Part shown: in pieces, positions 13,373 through 26,296 of the stretch
Position numbering within the stretch: the stretch's first letter is position 1
Layout: each line of letters starts with the position of its first letter
Assembly (NCBI GenBank): GCA_964017145.1
Contig: OZ024842.1
Location: 3,906,001-3,970,000, forward strand
Origin: Agrocybe praecox
Lineage: Eukaryota; Basidiomycota; Agaricomycetes; Agaricales; Agrocybaceae
Direction of reading: 5' to 3'
Length of the DNA stretch: 64,000 bases
Position numbers and translations under genes: made by a program
Notes under the pieces: model-generated
Told to the model about the DNA's origin: nothing
The model's database searches: none
Seen by the model: only the letters and a program-made list of their open reading frames with translations

Positions 13373-15401
13373 ATGCCCCCAACGTCCCAGATTTCCCCTT
13401 CCGACGTACAATCGGAACACAAGGATGATCCCAGTTTGGATTACCTAGCATGTGAGGGAAGACGTGAACAACGAAGTCACTCGACGAGTCACAAACCAAA
13501 AGAAATAATTGTTGATGGTCCAAATGACTCTACGACATGCCATGAACTCGTCTCGAGCACCCGCAAAGGTGAGGAAATGCGATACCCGCCTTCAGCAACA
13601 AGGGCAAGGGAAAGAAAGTCACCGCATCGAGACACTGTTGGTGACCCTACGCAAAAGCGACCTAAGGAAAGATCAATTATCCCTTCATCAGGACCCTTGG
13701 GTCCTTCGGGAGATGTGATCAAATCATCTGTAGGCGTTCAACACCGCAACAAAGATATGGCAAGCGGTCCTATTGTAGGATCAGAAAAAAATTCGATTCC
13801 AAGCCATCATCTTGACCCATCTAGCAAAGAGGCGCCAGGCTCACCAGATGGCTTTGTCATTGTCCCCTCTAATTCTACTGGTGCAACAACCTTTCCTGAA
13901 AACACAAAAACCCCGAGAGTATCATATTCTCAGGCTGTTGCCGTCACTCAGAACACGCCGTCGAGTAGACGATCGCCCGAAACTCAGGTCCAAACAGACT
14001 CAGGAGTTATTGCCCAGATTCCTGGATCATACCCAAGGAACGTTTCTGAGATTTTTGCTCAACAAGGAAGTCAAACCACCGAAGGACACGACCTTCGTCG
14101 CACCGCGTCCAGGGATTCCAATGATAACAAGCATAGCAGCGGTAGGATGGGTCGCTCCATTACCAATGTCGTTCGATCTTATTTGTCGATAGGCTCTGGA
14201 AGCACGGCATCGAAAGACAGGGATATGAAGGAGGAGATCGCGCGTCTGCAAGACGAGCTACATGATCGTGATGAAGACTACAAGACGCTCGAGTCTCAAC
14301 ATCGTCGCTTAAGGAGAAAATTTGCAGACGTCAAGGGGGATAATACGCGACTGGAGAGCGACCTTCAAAGCATGCAGCATCAACTCCAGCAAAGTGAGCA
14401 AGCTTTGCGAGATAGTAAATCTCTTGCCGAAACCCGAAGAAAGGAACTCGTAGGGGCTCAAGTATTCCTTACCAAGGCCGACTCTCTGTCCATCTCAGAG
14501 ATTATCGACAAAGTGGAAGTGATCAATCAAGAGATATTCCAGATTGCAGCATCGCTCAGCGAACTTCTCATTCCCCAGGAATACATTTTTGGGGACGATG
14601 CCGAGTTCAATCTCGCGCTGAAAGTCGCTTCCAGCTTTCTTGGTGAAGAATTTGTTCAGATTTTAATAAATATGGCGCACATACCTAACCCAGAAGTAAA
14701 TCCACTGCTTGTTCAAGCCGCGATTTCCGTCCTCTTGGTACAATGTTCTGTGCATTATCTCTCTTTGTGGCATTCCGACCATAATATTTCCGCGTTCCTC
14801 AAGTATACATACTCTCAAATTCGATCCACAGGTATGTTACTTATGAGCTTAATCAATATTGTTGATGTTGATTTTTCTTACTTCCGATAATACAGAGGAA
14901 CAAGCTGTTTCAGGACGCTGGAGATCCATTACACGTGCCCAAGAAAAGACGTCCTCGGAAGTCTGGAAACAAGATTTATTGAGAAACATGCGTTCCATTC
15001 TCAAACTATCTTTCTGGTTTCTCCCGTCGGAGAAACTTGCAGGATTTGAACAAAAGCTAGTGCCATTTTTCAGAGGCATCGACGACCTGAAGATCTGCTT
15101 GGGTGAAAAGTTCACTTCATCAGACCTTAAAGCCTATGCGATCAATCCCGGGACTGAATATAACTACCAATGTATGGAAGATGCCTTTGGAGACGTCCGC
15201 CACAACCGTGGTCACCAACAGGACACTGTATCAGGAACTGCAGGGATAGGCGTGCTGAAGAAGATATACAGCCGGGGTGCGGATGATCGCTTCGAAAAGA
15301 GATCACCTGAGAATGTTCTTCCTCCAAAAGTTATTTTGTTATCAACGTTGCGCGAGGCAACGGAGCCATCACCACCCAGGCATAAAAAACGACGTGACTG
15401 A
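13373..15401 (+). CDS. Coiled-coil protein of unknown function (654 aa)
   Basis: Two exons, 13373-14831 and 14896-15401. I chose the first ATG that opens the frame. Residues 1-280 are polar and low-complexity, rich in S, T, P and K. A strong heptad coiled coil follows at about 284-365 (EEIARLQDELHDRDEDYKTL and onward), then a mostly helical C-terminal half and a basic tail (PRHKKRRD). Proteins of this design, with a disordered head, one coiled coil and a helical tail, are common and lineage-specific in Agaricomycetes, but I know no assigned function. The gene runs towards the FAD monooxygenase gene; their stop codons are 171 nt apart. Confidence 0.75.
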
Positions 15402-15572
15402 GGATGAACGCGTATATACCTGAGAATAAGGTCGTCAATTGTATTCTGTACAACAAAGAAAATTGTTTCGTCTCTTTAGTTTCGCAATCGAGAAAAATAA
15501 AACAGATGATGATAATGTGGACTATATACTACTACACGAGAGCGGAGACATAACATAAATACATAAACTACT

Positions 15573-17390
15573 CTATAATTTAGCTTTAAGGGCGCTAAAT
15601 TCCCCTTCATGTTCCTTCCACCACCTTTCCACTTCAGCGTCTACATCGTACCCAAATACTCGGTCATTCTTCTGCCTGTCAGCCCATTGATTCTCACTAC
15701 CAATACAGTCTTCTGCAGGTTCCCCGTTGGCCTCTTTGACAGCTGCTACCATTGCTTGCCTCATCGACTCGTCCCGTTTCTCTTGTTCCGGACCATCTGG
15801 AAGATGGAAAATTCGTTGGTTCATACGTGATTCCAGTTGGGCAGCAGTAGCGCGTGTATGACGTATGTCTTGGTATGCCCAGAGCATTTGCCCAATTTGG
15901 TTTGGATGTGTGATTCTGTCAAACAGGTTCCCAAGCGCAGCGGCATCTTCAATCTGAAAATAAAATAAAATCAGTATGTCCTCTTGAGATTTTTCTACTT
16001 AATCACTCACGGCCATCGCGGCTCCCTGTGCCCTGTATGGCTAGAATAATTTGTAAATCTCAGCTTGGCTTGGCACTCAGTTTGCACTCAGTAAGGACTT
16101 ACCAGCATCGGGTGACAAGCGTCTCCCATCAAACAAACTTTTCCATCTTTATGTACCCAGTCTTTGAGAGGCTTGTGGTCCATCAATGCCCATGAACTTG
16201 TTGCTTTGATCAAAGCCAGCAATTTCTGAATCCTTGAAAAGTCAAGACCCAATTAGTGTGGCGTCCGGGAACACTGTTACTAAATTAGGTATAGCTCGAT
16301 TCCTTACCTAGGCTCGAAGCCGATAAAATCATTGCGCATAATGGCGCAGTCTACTGGGCGCGTAACTTCATCTGTGCTCGTAGACGGGTGCGCCATAACT
16401 ACGTTATACAGCTCTTTATTACGCTATTGTTTCAAAGAGTTAATATCATTTTCTCTTCCAAATGTCGGTGTTTTGGGAACATAAAAACGTACAAGAGGAT
16501 ATGTCACAACATGGCGGTTAGGACCCATCCAGATATTGGCTCCATCTTCAATAAGTGGCCTTAGATCTGGGTCTTTGAGTAGTTCAGACGACTGAACTAC
16601 GGCGCGATATGCGGCGTCACCAGTCGGCGTCGGTTTATCGATTGCGCCAACGACGACATTCCGTACTCGACTGTGAATTCCGTCGGCGCCCACTACTAGC
16701 TGAGTTCTAACAACTTCACCGGACTTTAAGGTCATAGTAGGAGTTGTTGGGTCTATATCGACAACTGTACTGTTAAGCCGGATAACAACATACGGCTTCG
16801 CAAGGTCTAATAATATTTTGTGAAGATCTGCTCGCTAAAAGGCAACACTGTGAGAAGGATACGTGGAAAAATAGCATGTAAACAATGAACATACATGAGC
16901 GACGCAATATGGTGCCCCATAATCCTTCTCCATATTCGTTCCCCATTTGCGCCAACCCACAATTTCTCCGGTATTATCTATAGGCAACGGCCCGCCGGGT
17001 TTCAGCGTTGAATAGCCGTTGAGTATGAGCCCAACTTACATCTGCGGAGGGAGAAGGTCGGAGGGACGACGCCTACTTTTCTTAGCTTTTCTCCGGCACC
17101 CCAGCGAATGAGTAGACGCGTGACGTTTGGCGTAAGCTGTATGCCAGCTCCGACATCACCAAGCTCTGTCGCACTATCGAAAATCGTAACCTTGTGTCCA
17201 GCCCTTCCCATAAGATATCCTGCCACTAGTCCTGAAACACCTGCGCCGACAATCGAAATGTCCAAAGGACAAAACAGTGGCTTGCGTGTATATGAGAACG
17301 ATTCGTCTTTTCTCTGCTCAACCGTTCAGCTTTTGGTTAAATTCAAAGGCTTTACCAAAGAAAATTACTTACAACTTCTTCGATAGGCAT
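15573..17390 (-). CDS. FAD-dependent monooxygenase, salicylate-hydroxylase type (446 aa)
   Basis: Eight exons on the minus strand: 17390-17373, 17280-17040, 16977-16895, 16834-16493, 16423-16308, 16232-16103, 16040-16011, 15953-15573. All hallmarks of group A flavin monooxygenases are present: the Rossmann GxGxxG (VGAGVSGL) near residue 14, the DG motif (GADGIHSRVR), and the GD motif that binds the FAD ribityl chain (GDACHPML). The family hydroxylates aromatic acids such as salicylate using NADPH and oxygen. The true substrate is unknown; it could be catabolic or part of secondary metabolism. The start uses an 18-nt first exon (MPIEEV), because the frame before the Rossmann motif otherwise lacks a good leader; an internal Met at 17265 is the alternative. 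No signal peptide, so probably cytosolic. Confidence 0.9.
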
Positions 17391-19122
17391 TTTTCAAATC
17401 ACTGGTAATAAGGTGCTTCAAAATTGTACAGGGTGGTATCAAAGATGTATCGGTGAAGCGGATCGTAAAGTGTGAATTCAGGTCTTTTTATGGTGATACT
17501 TTCTTGGGAGGCAGTGGCCGGGTACTGATAGTGTTCGACGGGGGGTGAGATGAGATGAGCGGGACGTAATGGGTTGGATAAATTATATGTAAAGAACTGG
17601 GTGGGAAAGGCGGAAGTGTGGCAGTTGTTGTACGCTTTCAACTGCGAGCTATAAATGGCAGAGTCATCGCTGATACCTATTTAGTACATACATCATAATG
17701 CATAGCAGATAATCTGTCATCCCGACATATGTCTCGTACAAACGTGCCCACCGGTATTCCAAATTAGTTTCGTCAGAATGGAGGTATCTAATCGAGATGA
17801 TTGTCAGTGTTCGTAACGGCCACATTGAGCTGTGCTTAGCCTATGAAGTGAGTCTAAGTGATTTTAGTTTTCGAATAATAACATGGTTCATTTAGAATCG
17901 GCATCCAGTCGCAAGTGGGTTCTTCAAGGGGCCGTGGAGCTTGCTGATCCACCGTACACGTTCAAAAGCAGCTTACCGGATATCCATCCGTCCTTTCAAT
18001 CCCACTACATCGTCAGAAAAATGTCCGCCTTTCCGATATCTGACTAAAGTCATTGATTCAGGCCTATAATAGTTCGTGGGGTAGATGTGTTAGTCATTTA
18101 TATCTGTAGAACAGGAAAGTAGAAATCCATTACAGCTTGTGATGAATAATTAATACACATTCGGTGAACTTCATTTTATCCTCGTCATCCATTTACCCCA
18201 GGGGCCATAATCCCGGTACTACGAGTATTCCTCTTGGCTCGCTTCACCCTGCAAAACGAAGCCATGAATAGTCATGTTCAAGGTTTCAACACGCAAAAAC
18301 AGTTAATATCAGGCTGTGCTAAAAATAAACGCGCGTGTACATCACCTGGCAGATCACGAGTAGAACTGCTTTTCTTGACCCCGGTCTTCTTAGAATACTG
18401 ATACAACACTCATAATTCGCGGATAAATGATTCAAGAGCCCGAAAAGCAGTGATCCCGTTGATCTGGAACAGTTAACGTGCTTGTAGGCGGGAGTGATCA
18501 TTCTTGTTTGCTAGATGGTAACTCTAACAGTGAGGACCTGATGAGATGGTTGATCTATATCTCATATTCAATTAGTTTAAAACACGACATTTCTATATCA
18601 AACCACGAAAAGAGCGACAATCAGTTAATTTCTTCTTCAATTTATTGCTCTCTTGTTTTGCTGTCCCCATCGCTTAATTAGTATTCCCATTTTAACACCC
18701 GAGAAAGCGTAGAATATGCGACATAACACATTCCCCGATGCCGTGCACAACGGGCGGTGGCGCAGGGCCTCCATGGAACAGGCGTTGTCCCTTTATGTGA
18801 TGCCAAACGACGAGTTAAGGTCCACTGTCAGCGCTCCATTTCTGCGCCCAGAAAAACAAACATGGGAGATCAGATTTTCTTGTGGGTTGCAAGGTCCAAA
18901 TCACTGATATATATATAAATCCATGCATCATTAAAACAGACAGAGTAAAAAAGTTCCTACTACACCGGTATGTAATGCCATACAACCCGGGAGGTACCAG
19001 AGCATGAAAGTGAAACTGTTTCCCAGGTAATCGTAATCTCAACTGTACATCAACCCCATTTAAGTCCATACATTCTGAAAGAGAGAGAGAAAGTGACAGA
19101 TGCATATAGTCGTACACACCTC
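17391..19122. other. Intergenic stretch, nothing recognised
   Basis: About 1.7 kb between the FAD monooxygenase gene, whose start faces right, and the end of the next minus-strand gene. The part next to 17391 should contain the monooxygenase promoter and leader. I see no gene, RNA or clear repeat. The A/T-rich part near 18560-18680 has only short frames with no motif. Confidence 0.5.
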
Positions 19123-21507
19123 TCACTCGTAGCATAAAATAAATATCCTCCCCGCCTTATCTGATAGGATGACAGCACCTTGAGACTGATCGATATTGAT
19201 CGTCTCAACAGCGCCAAGGTCGAGTTCAGGTGGTGTTTCCAATGTATACACTTCACCCATCGACCCACCTCCGCTTCGATCGAGTTCGACGCCATATTCG
19301 TCGCTAAACGGCGGGAAAGTGACAAATCGTAATCGTTTAGGATCAGGTTCGGGAATTTCGTCGGATAGGCGGCTGTCCTCCCCATCGACGTATTCTATCC
19401 AGACCGCGTGTCCAAAATCAACTGCCACGAGAGGCCGGGGGCGTTCCGTCGTACCCTCTTCGTCCTCTTCTATAGGCCCATCAAACACCCGGACAACCTC
19501 AAACGGTGTACTAACATACCAGAGATGCATTAATGCATCGTCTTGGCTATCTTCCAAAGTAGGGGTACGTGAACCACTCCCACGTTCCATACTGATACTT
19601 CCATTCCCCGAGCCGTTGGATAGGGGTACATCCGGCTGCTTTTGTTTACTGGTGGATGGCCTAGCTTCGCTCTGCCATTCGGCATGATCCAATGGCACAC
19701 GAAAGTAGTGCTGCGCTAGCACAAACCGCGTCCTATGCGTGTTTTGGTCGTGTGCGGCAAGTAAAACTACGGTACAGCTGACGCGAGGGATGTTTGGCAG
19801 ACTAGGCCACCATTGACGAACAAAGTGCGCACTTTCCGGATACCAAGGTGGGAATGGGTAAGGATTGGGATTCGCCGGTGCTGCGGCTGATATCACCATA
19901 GAGGAAGTCGATGACGACGACGATGCCCCAGACGAAGATGATAATGTTGACGAGGAGGAGGAAGACGTCGAGGAAGTGAGTTGGCTAGAGGAGGGACCAG
20001 CGATCGTGTTATCATGGTCATGATGATTGTGTAATGCCATACTGGCTTGTATTTGTTGGATTGCTGCGTTTGCCTCACGCCCGAGAATACCCAAAGGACT
20101 AGAGCCCAGATCTCCTTCCGAGTCAGAATCGCTCTCCAATTCGATTTGATGTTCGTGGTCTTCATCCATATCATGAACAGGAACAAGAGGAAAGATGAAC
20201 TTTTTCTTGAGGGTGCGAGCCGGAGAAACGCGTCCGCAAAGAACAGGCCTGGCATCAGCATCCAATAAAGTGTTCGTGTAATTTTCTAGTAGTGATAGGG
20301 GATAGAAATGCTGGTAGGCAGCATCGCTCTCTTCGCAGTGGATTACGATATTTTCTTGATATAGTATACATGACCAGTTGGAAGACATAACCTAGAGCAA
20401 AAGTTAGCTAACAGACATTGATAGAATATATAAGGATAACGTACGCATTCGATGCCAGTGTCTATGAAAACGTATTCCTTCTTGTTCCAATCTGGCAGTG
20501 CATATAATCCAATTGTATTGGAGGTCGAGACCCATACGAAAGCCGATAAAAGTCGTATTGATGGATCGAGTAAAAACACGTTCATCACTACCCCAGTCGT
20601 CTTGAAGTCCGTAACGCGCGAAAACGTAGGTGGATCCGGCGAGCTTTTCCCTGAAGGACCGTCGTAGAAGGTAAGTCGCATCAATACGAACTCCATGATT
20701 CTGTCGTCATCGTAGCTGGTATCAAAATGTCAGCACTGAAGCCCACTAAGAAGGATAGTGCACTTACGATCCCGACAGAACTTTCGCCATCGTGAAGTAA
20801 ACAGTCCTCTCTTCGAATTCAACACGGCATTTCCAGAGTTCCCATCGTGCACCAGGGTTCCATTCTGCAAGACATGTGTCAGATTGGACGTCCCAGCATA
20901 CCACTTTGCCGCTTTTGGTAGCACATAGGGTATAACTCGAGGTGATGGGCGATAACCAGTCGACTTCCTCTCCTGGTGGAGCGCTGACAACTTTATACCA
21001 TTTCCGGCCCTCCCTCTCCATCCGCTCTTCTAATGGTCCCTTCTTGGTGACATCCATGTAGTTTGAATGTGAACAAACGCCCTCATCATCGAATGGCTCT
21101 ACAGCTATTGGTCGCGGTGAGCGCTTGCGCCAAGCGTTCTCGTAATGCGTAGCCTTATTCACTGCTTTGATCAGATTGGGCGTAGGGACGTCTGCCAGGC
21201 GTTGGAAACCTTTCAGGGGAACAGCACGACACCGTCGAAGTAAATCGTTCAGGAGTTTTTTGTATACTGTGCGAGTGGTGCCTGCAATGAAGAGAGTTTT
21301 ACAAGTCTGTAATCGAACAAGATTCAATGTTAGTTATGAGAATGTTGAGTACGTGCACACACACAAGGCTCCGCTTTGTCTGCCACAGTCTTCGCCTCCA
21401 CACTCAATCGAAGAAAAACTCACTAATTGTAAGGAATACACATCCCGCAGGTCCAGATATGTCGCGATGTTCAATAACATATCGTAAGGAAGTTTGCTGA
21501 GACCCAT
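19123..21507 (-). CDS. F-box protein with WD/beta-propeller-like body (720 aa)
   Basis: Four exons: 21507-21424, 21306-20768, 20715-20445, 20391-19123. The N-terminus is a compact F-box (LSKLPYDMLLNIATYLDLRD, then VYSLQLTCKTL), so it should bind Skp1 in an SCF ubiquitin ligase. The body has beta-rich segments that resemble propeller blades (TLCATKSGKVVCWDV, and SNTIGLYALPDW), which fits a WD-like substrate-binding fold but is not certain. A serine tract of about 30 residues interrupts the C-terminal half (near 19890-19990). The end is again propeller-like (VILSDKAGRIFILCYE). A longer N-terminus from a Met at 21642 is possible, but the ATG at 21507 sits directly before the F-box. Confidence 0.85.
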
Positions 21508-23387
21508 TGTTTCTTCTTCAAGTTCTTTGCCTTTGGACGTGGAATTTCGCTGGAGCGATAGAGACTGTAATAAGGCTGTCGGAGAACCTTCCCCTAGCAT
21601 CAATACACTCTTCAGATGTATGAAAAGGATCTGGAATGCCACGAATTACGGTGGTGGCCTTGGGAAGGAGTGGTTTTCCAAGGATTTAGATGTTGTTGTC
21701 GGTACCTTTGACTTCTCTCCTGGGTTATTTAATTCAAGTCAAGAGTATACTCCTTTGCCCACAAACCTTTCGAAGAAGGTCGTGATATGTGTCAAGGGAG
21801 GAAGAAGGACCTGATGAGGAGTCGATGTTATGTACCCGTTGTGGCCGTGGGGAGGTGGCAGTGGGGACTTTTGTTTGTAAGCTCGGCCGGCTAAATCGCC
21901 GCGCTCAACATCATACCACAAATCGTTCAGGCCTCAAACATTTACCACAAACAATAATGTTCTCGTCGTTGTTGACTGGACAATCGAAGGGACACTACGT
22001 ATTAAACTTACGCAAGATTTTGGTTTCCACCATTCTGTTATGTTGCGCGACACAATTTTCGGACGTAGCAACGTAAGGAGCATGTCTGCGCCTCTGGAAA
22101 TATCTGGGTGATTACCATATAGCAATCGTATGTCCTTATCCTGACTCGTCTGTGGCCTTGAAAGGTCCTCATATTGACGTACAATGCATACAAGAGCCTT
22201 ACCCGTCTTGTTCCAGACCTGAGTTACATCTAGACCTCTGGGTTTTTTTTCGAATTGCAGTGACCCTTTCAGAAACTCATGCTTCTGCTTGTTAGGCATA
22301 AAGGACTATCTTCTCTTACGAACAAAGAAGAAGCTTTGGTAAGCTCACATTGAACGCGATATTGATAACGATGCAAAATTCACCTTTTCGTTGGAAATAC
22401 AAGTCTGTGAAATTCGATGTCTTAGTGTGTCTCAACAACGACAAATGTGCATGCATTACCCTCATTATCCTGAAGTAGTAGGGACGACGACATGATCTAC
22501 AAGAGAATGCTCCACAACTGGTGGTGCCGCAGACAATGAATACATAACGCATTGACGAGGATTGCCACCGAGTTGGTTGAAACGAGTATATACTAGACCT
22601 GTGGAAAACATCTTACTGTTTTTTTTTTTTTTGCATGTATAGATCTTTTCAGAAAGGCGCATTTGGTACCAGCATGAGCTCAGCACGTCATTGGACACAA
22701 CCAGGGTCAATGTTGGGTTATCCTTGTAATCGACAGGTACGCATCGAAAGAGTCATCTTCGAAGACTGAATATAAACTTGCGTTTCCAAAGCCTAAACTC
22801 TGACACTCTCCGCGTACCTTAGTTTCTGAGCGCTGGAGCCAACGCTAGCGGCAAGAGATGTTCGTCGGAGCGGATACACCTCTATATCTGATTACTGTGA
22901 CGGAATAATTTTTCGATACCAAGAAACGCACTACATCTCCGCTTTTTTCTCGCCAAAACGCTTAATCGATGCATCTATGCATTCAACGTTGGCGTCTTCT
23001 GCCCCTCGACCACAAATCTACCCTTTCGGACTTCATTTAAAAACCCAATTACGATCACGTACAAATCTTGGTCTGAGTACCCTACTTAGCCTTGCCCCAG
23101 ACCTGAGATAAATTTACGGGATACATAGTTTCTTTGTTGGCTCTGAATATTCTCCTCGGGGCGTTCAACGCGGTGACTCATTCGCAGACTTACACTTCTA
23201 CCTGCCAGAAAGAAGGACCTCTTCTCTTACAAATAAGTGAACAAAATGCTTCAGATGCGGCTTTGATAATGGCACACCTCATGAGATGACGACTTCTCCC
23301 GCGGCAAACGGTGCCCTGGCGGATCCTCCTCTCAGGGACTTATGACTTTATAAGGGCCTTGATTGCTGAATGGAAAGGCCCATCCCA
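21508..23387. other. Gene-poor stretch with coding-like fragments on the minus strand
   Basis: No complete gene is supported. Two minus-strand frames read like protein: about 22299-21990 (begins MPNKQKHEFLKG, ends before a consensus GTAAGT at 22010) and about 22745-22500 (contains LTLVVSNDVLSSCWYQMRL). I could not join them in phase or find a start for the second, so they may be exons of a missed gene or a decaying gene. A poly-T run lies at 22618-22632. Confidence 0.35.
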
Positions 23388-24011
23388 ATGTTCGTGTCTA
23401 CAGCTGCTCTTTTGCTTGTCTCGTTCGCTGTCGTATCGTCCGTGGCGCAGACGATTCATGGCTCTAGTGAGTCCAACTTTCTTTCCGCTTCATTGTACTG
23501 AAACCCCTCTTTGAAGTGTTCCTTTTCGAGCCTGGTCTCGGAGCCTGTGGTTATACCAACTCTAGTGACCAGATTGTCGCGTCAGTGCCTAGCAAAATAT
23601 ATAACGGGTTCCCGTAAGCATCGCGGTTGTTGACTTTAATGTGGACTGAATGGGCTTGAACATCCGTGCACACAGAGGAGCTGGTTCCAACCCGAACAAG
23701 TGCAAAATAAAATAATACAAAACAACGTATGTAGCTACTCACCTGACTCTACAGAAACCCAATATGCCACCGCAGCGTATTCATCAAGTGTAAGCTTCGA
23801 TAACTTCCTCGGGTTTCAAAATTTCACTCCTAACTTGACTTCTCATGCAAAAACCATTTATGCAGCCGGTTCGACCAACCTAATAGTGCCAGTGGTGGAT
23901 TTCTACGTGGATAAAAGCACCTCTAATGTGGGTTTGTCTAAAAATGGATTTATCAAGTTTGGCGATGTAAACGATGGGATCGTGGAGAATGTGACCTGGT
24001 CTGTTGTTTGA
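23388..24011 (+). CDS. Small secreted RlpA/expansin-like double-psi beta-barrel protein (126 aa)
   Basis: Five exons: 23388-23466, 23517-23613, 23676-23699, 23755-23789, 23866-24011. A signal peptide (MFVSTAALLLVSFAVVSSVA) precedes a single double-psi beta-barrel domain. Family landmarks in order are GLGACGYTN, the segment FPGAGSNPNKNPIC, the VVD strand and a C-terminal VTWS. Related fungal proteins are small secreted barrel proteins (barwin/expansin/cerato-ulmin-like neighbours of RlpA) thought to act on the plant or fungal wall; few have known activity. The usual DRCxGC cysteine pair after VVD is missing here (VVDFYVDKST), so a family disulfide is lost. The fourth intron was placed by restoring the NPIC segment. 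Function is not proven. Confidence 0.75.
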
Positions 24012-24799
24012 ACGTGCACTGGTCAAGGCATCTTCAAGCTCCTGAAAGTACGTGTGCATTTTTCGTTGCTTTGCTTGCCGAAGTGGCATATGTATCAATC
24101 ATAGGCAATATGCTTACTTTCTCTGTACACATCAGGCCGCATATACAGACGAAAATCACGTTTCCTACCCCTCGTGCCGTGCTCACAGACGACGAAGATA
24201 GTGGTTTCTTGACAATTCATGTTTATACCGTCCAACCTTGAATGCCCATGAAATCTCAGTTCGAGAGCAGTGAAGTTTCACACAACAAAAAACGAGAGAG
24301 AGAGAAACCCTTCCCCTTATTCAATGCTTTGCTGGAGTCAAGCAGTCAAAACACCTATTGTTAGACACTTCGAGTGGTATCTAGAAACTCGCAGCCGTAT
24401 CCATACACATCTACGTCTAATGCGCTATGCGACAAACGCATGTATTAGCGACATAGCTCATGGAAAAGGGGCACGGATGCCTCGCCGTACCGCCTCGCCA
24501 TGCAAAGCGATCTCTATGACGCCAATGACAGTTCCTGAGAGAGAGGCCCACCCTCATACGTGTGCCCTTGTGTCGTGGAGATCTTCCCCCTCGTACAGCT
24601 TCATACAGCAAGCGTCGGGCATCGGCAGGCACGATTAATATATACCGATGCGTACTTCCTGATGATCAGTTGGGCGATATATGCGCACTGATGACTCCGC
24701 TGGCCCAGGGTATTCCTACGTGGCCCGAAACAGTAAGACGATTATATGCACCAGTGTCGAATTGATCAGAAGCCTGAGGTGAGTCGCTATCTGACTACC
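24012..24799. other. Intergenic stretch, nothing recognised
   Basis: Lies between the barrel-protein gene and the decayed secreted-protein copy. A purine-rich patch (GAGAGAGAGAAACC) is at about 24291-24307. The 5' exons of the decayed copy would be expected at the right end but cannot be recognised. Confidence 0.45.
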
Positions 24800-25353
24800 C
24801 TGGTCACTGACCCTAATCCTGCTGCTCCAGGAAGCGGCCCGTCAAGCACTTATATATCTCTGATCCCTCCGTGAGTTCTCTGCCAAGCTTCTTGAATGAA
24901 AGTTCGCCCAATAAAAAATAATGTAGTTTGAAAACCTCCGTCACTTCCGGATTCGGTTACTACAATGGATGCGATGGCGCTGGAGCTAACTGTGAGTCGA
25001 AGACATAGCGTTTCCGAGTTATGCTTCCTGGGCATTTACTTTCCTTTAGGCACTGGAGCGTCCTGCAATACCGTGTTCAAGAAACCCTCTTGTTGACGGA
25101 CGTAGCAACGGACAAGGCACGCGATAATGCAAGTGGATTGAACAATAAAGACTACAAGGACAGACGATCTGGTATGTACGAGGCGTGGCTGTGTCCGGCA
25201 ACAACCGAGGTCGATCACCAACGGACCTTCGTCCAACACTGACACACATGTTCAAGTTGCATGTCAAAAGAGCGACGTAAGTTCCCAACTTCTCCAGGAT
25301 AAATTTTAATTTTAATTTTTTGATAGGTCAACCTTGCCATAAGTTTCTTTTAG
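24800..25353 (+). pseudogene. Decayed copy of the small cysteine-rich secreted protein
   Basis: Remnants of the same gene as the intact copies at 26531 and 51345. Recognisable parts are the end of exon 4 (PGSGPSSTYISLIPP, to 24870), exons 5 and 6 fused (TSVTSGFGYYNGCDGAGANC, about 24926-24991), exon 7 (from about 25051) and exon 8 (25327-25353). Exons 1-3 are missing or unrecognisable. Exon 7 carries a 147-nt insertion (about 25091-25237) whose second codon is a stop, and the final conserved Cys codon has become Phe. The intron between exons 5 and 6 is absent at exactly the expected position. With no start, an early stop and a lost cysteine it is very unlikely to make the normal protein. Confidence 0.8.
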
Positions 25354-25938
25354 AAGCTCACCGATATATACCTTGAAAAGGTCTGCGTAATAATACAAAT
25401 TCTTACTTCGGTTACAGTCCCTACACACTAGTCTTCGGAATAAGTAAAAACTGTGCGGAACTTTGCGCTTGAGCAATATTTTCTGATATTTTCGACAGAA
25501 TCAGTTCACGCCATCTCTTTGCTTGATGTCACCCAACATTTTGCATACGCCTCCGTGGAGTTCCGGGGTGATCTTTGCGCAGAAGAATGCACTCAGAATA
25601 AATGCATCAAAATGCACAGAATTTTTATTCGAGTAAGCGTGCGCAATATGCATTCAAATAAGTAGTGACAACCTCGATACAGCGCAGCTCTCAACTGACT
25701 CCGCATAGTTCATAGCTGTGCGCATTGTGGATGAGCCCAGTCATGTTCGAATACATGCTAGACTTAGCTCGATCAACCCATCTTTAAAAATAAGACGACG
25801 GATCGGGTTACGAGGCTAATCCTCAGAATAATAATAAACTGGATGATCTGATAATTCATACATTTCCCGTCGAAAATGTGCAGTCATGTCAGATCAAGCT
25901 ATATATGTGGTCGCCCTTAGATTGATTCGGAGTTGCAT

Positions 25939-25962
25939 CCGGCGCTAAGAGACTGTTGCAGG
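25939..25962 (+). promoter_or_regulatory. Conserved upstream block A of the secreted-protein paralogues
   Basis: A 24-nt block that begins CCGGCGCT and ends CTGTTGCAGG occurs here, about 570 nt before the start codon, and in reverse orientation at 51880-51903, about 535 nt before the start of the third copy, with only two differences. An AT-rich TATTTATAGAA follows both. It may be a regulatory site kept after duplication, or just leftover homology. Confidence 0.5.
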
Positions 25963-26296
25963 ATGTCCGAATCTCAGAGCCCACATGGCATCTATTTATA
26001 GAATATAATAGCGGGTCGTGCTAACTAGTATCCCGTCTGTCGAAATCACTTTGCTTTTGAAGTGCAGTATAGAGAAATTATGAGACGGACCTATGAATCA
26101 CTGTAAGTGTTACCTTCAACTACCATCCATGCGGCCTCACCCAGAAACCGAGAGCTGCGGCAGGACGTAACTTAGCCGCCCGAGAAACTCTAGCAGGTCT
26201 AATCCCACATGTTCAGAACAGAAATAAGGCAGGTCAGCTGCTCGACTACTCAGTATACTGAGTAATTATTATCTATTCTTATAATCCCACTCACCC

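Noticed and set aside
17399..17641. Minus-strand frame of 80 codons just before the FAD monooxygenase
   Set aside because: It ends a few bases before the monooxygenase start, has no motif and lies where the leader is expected.
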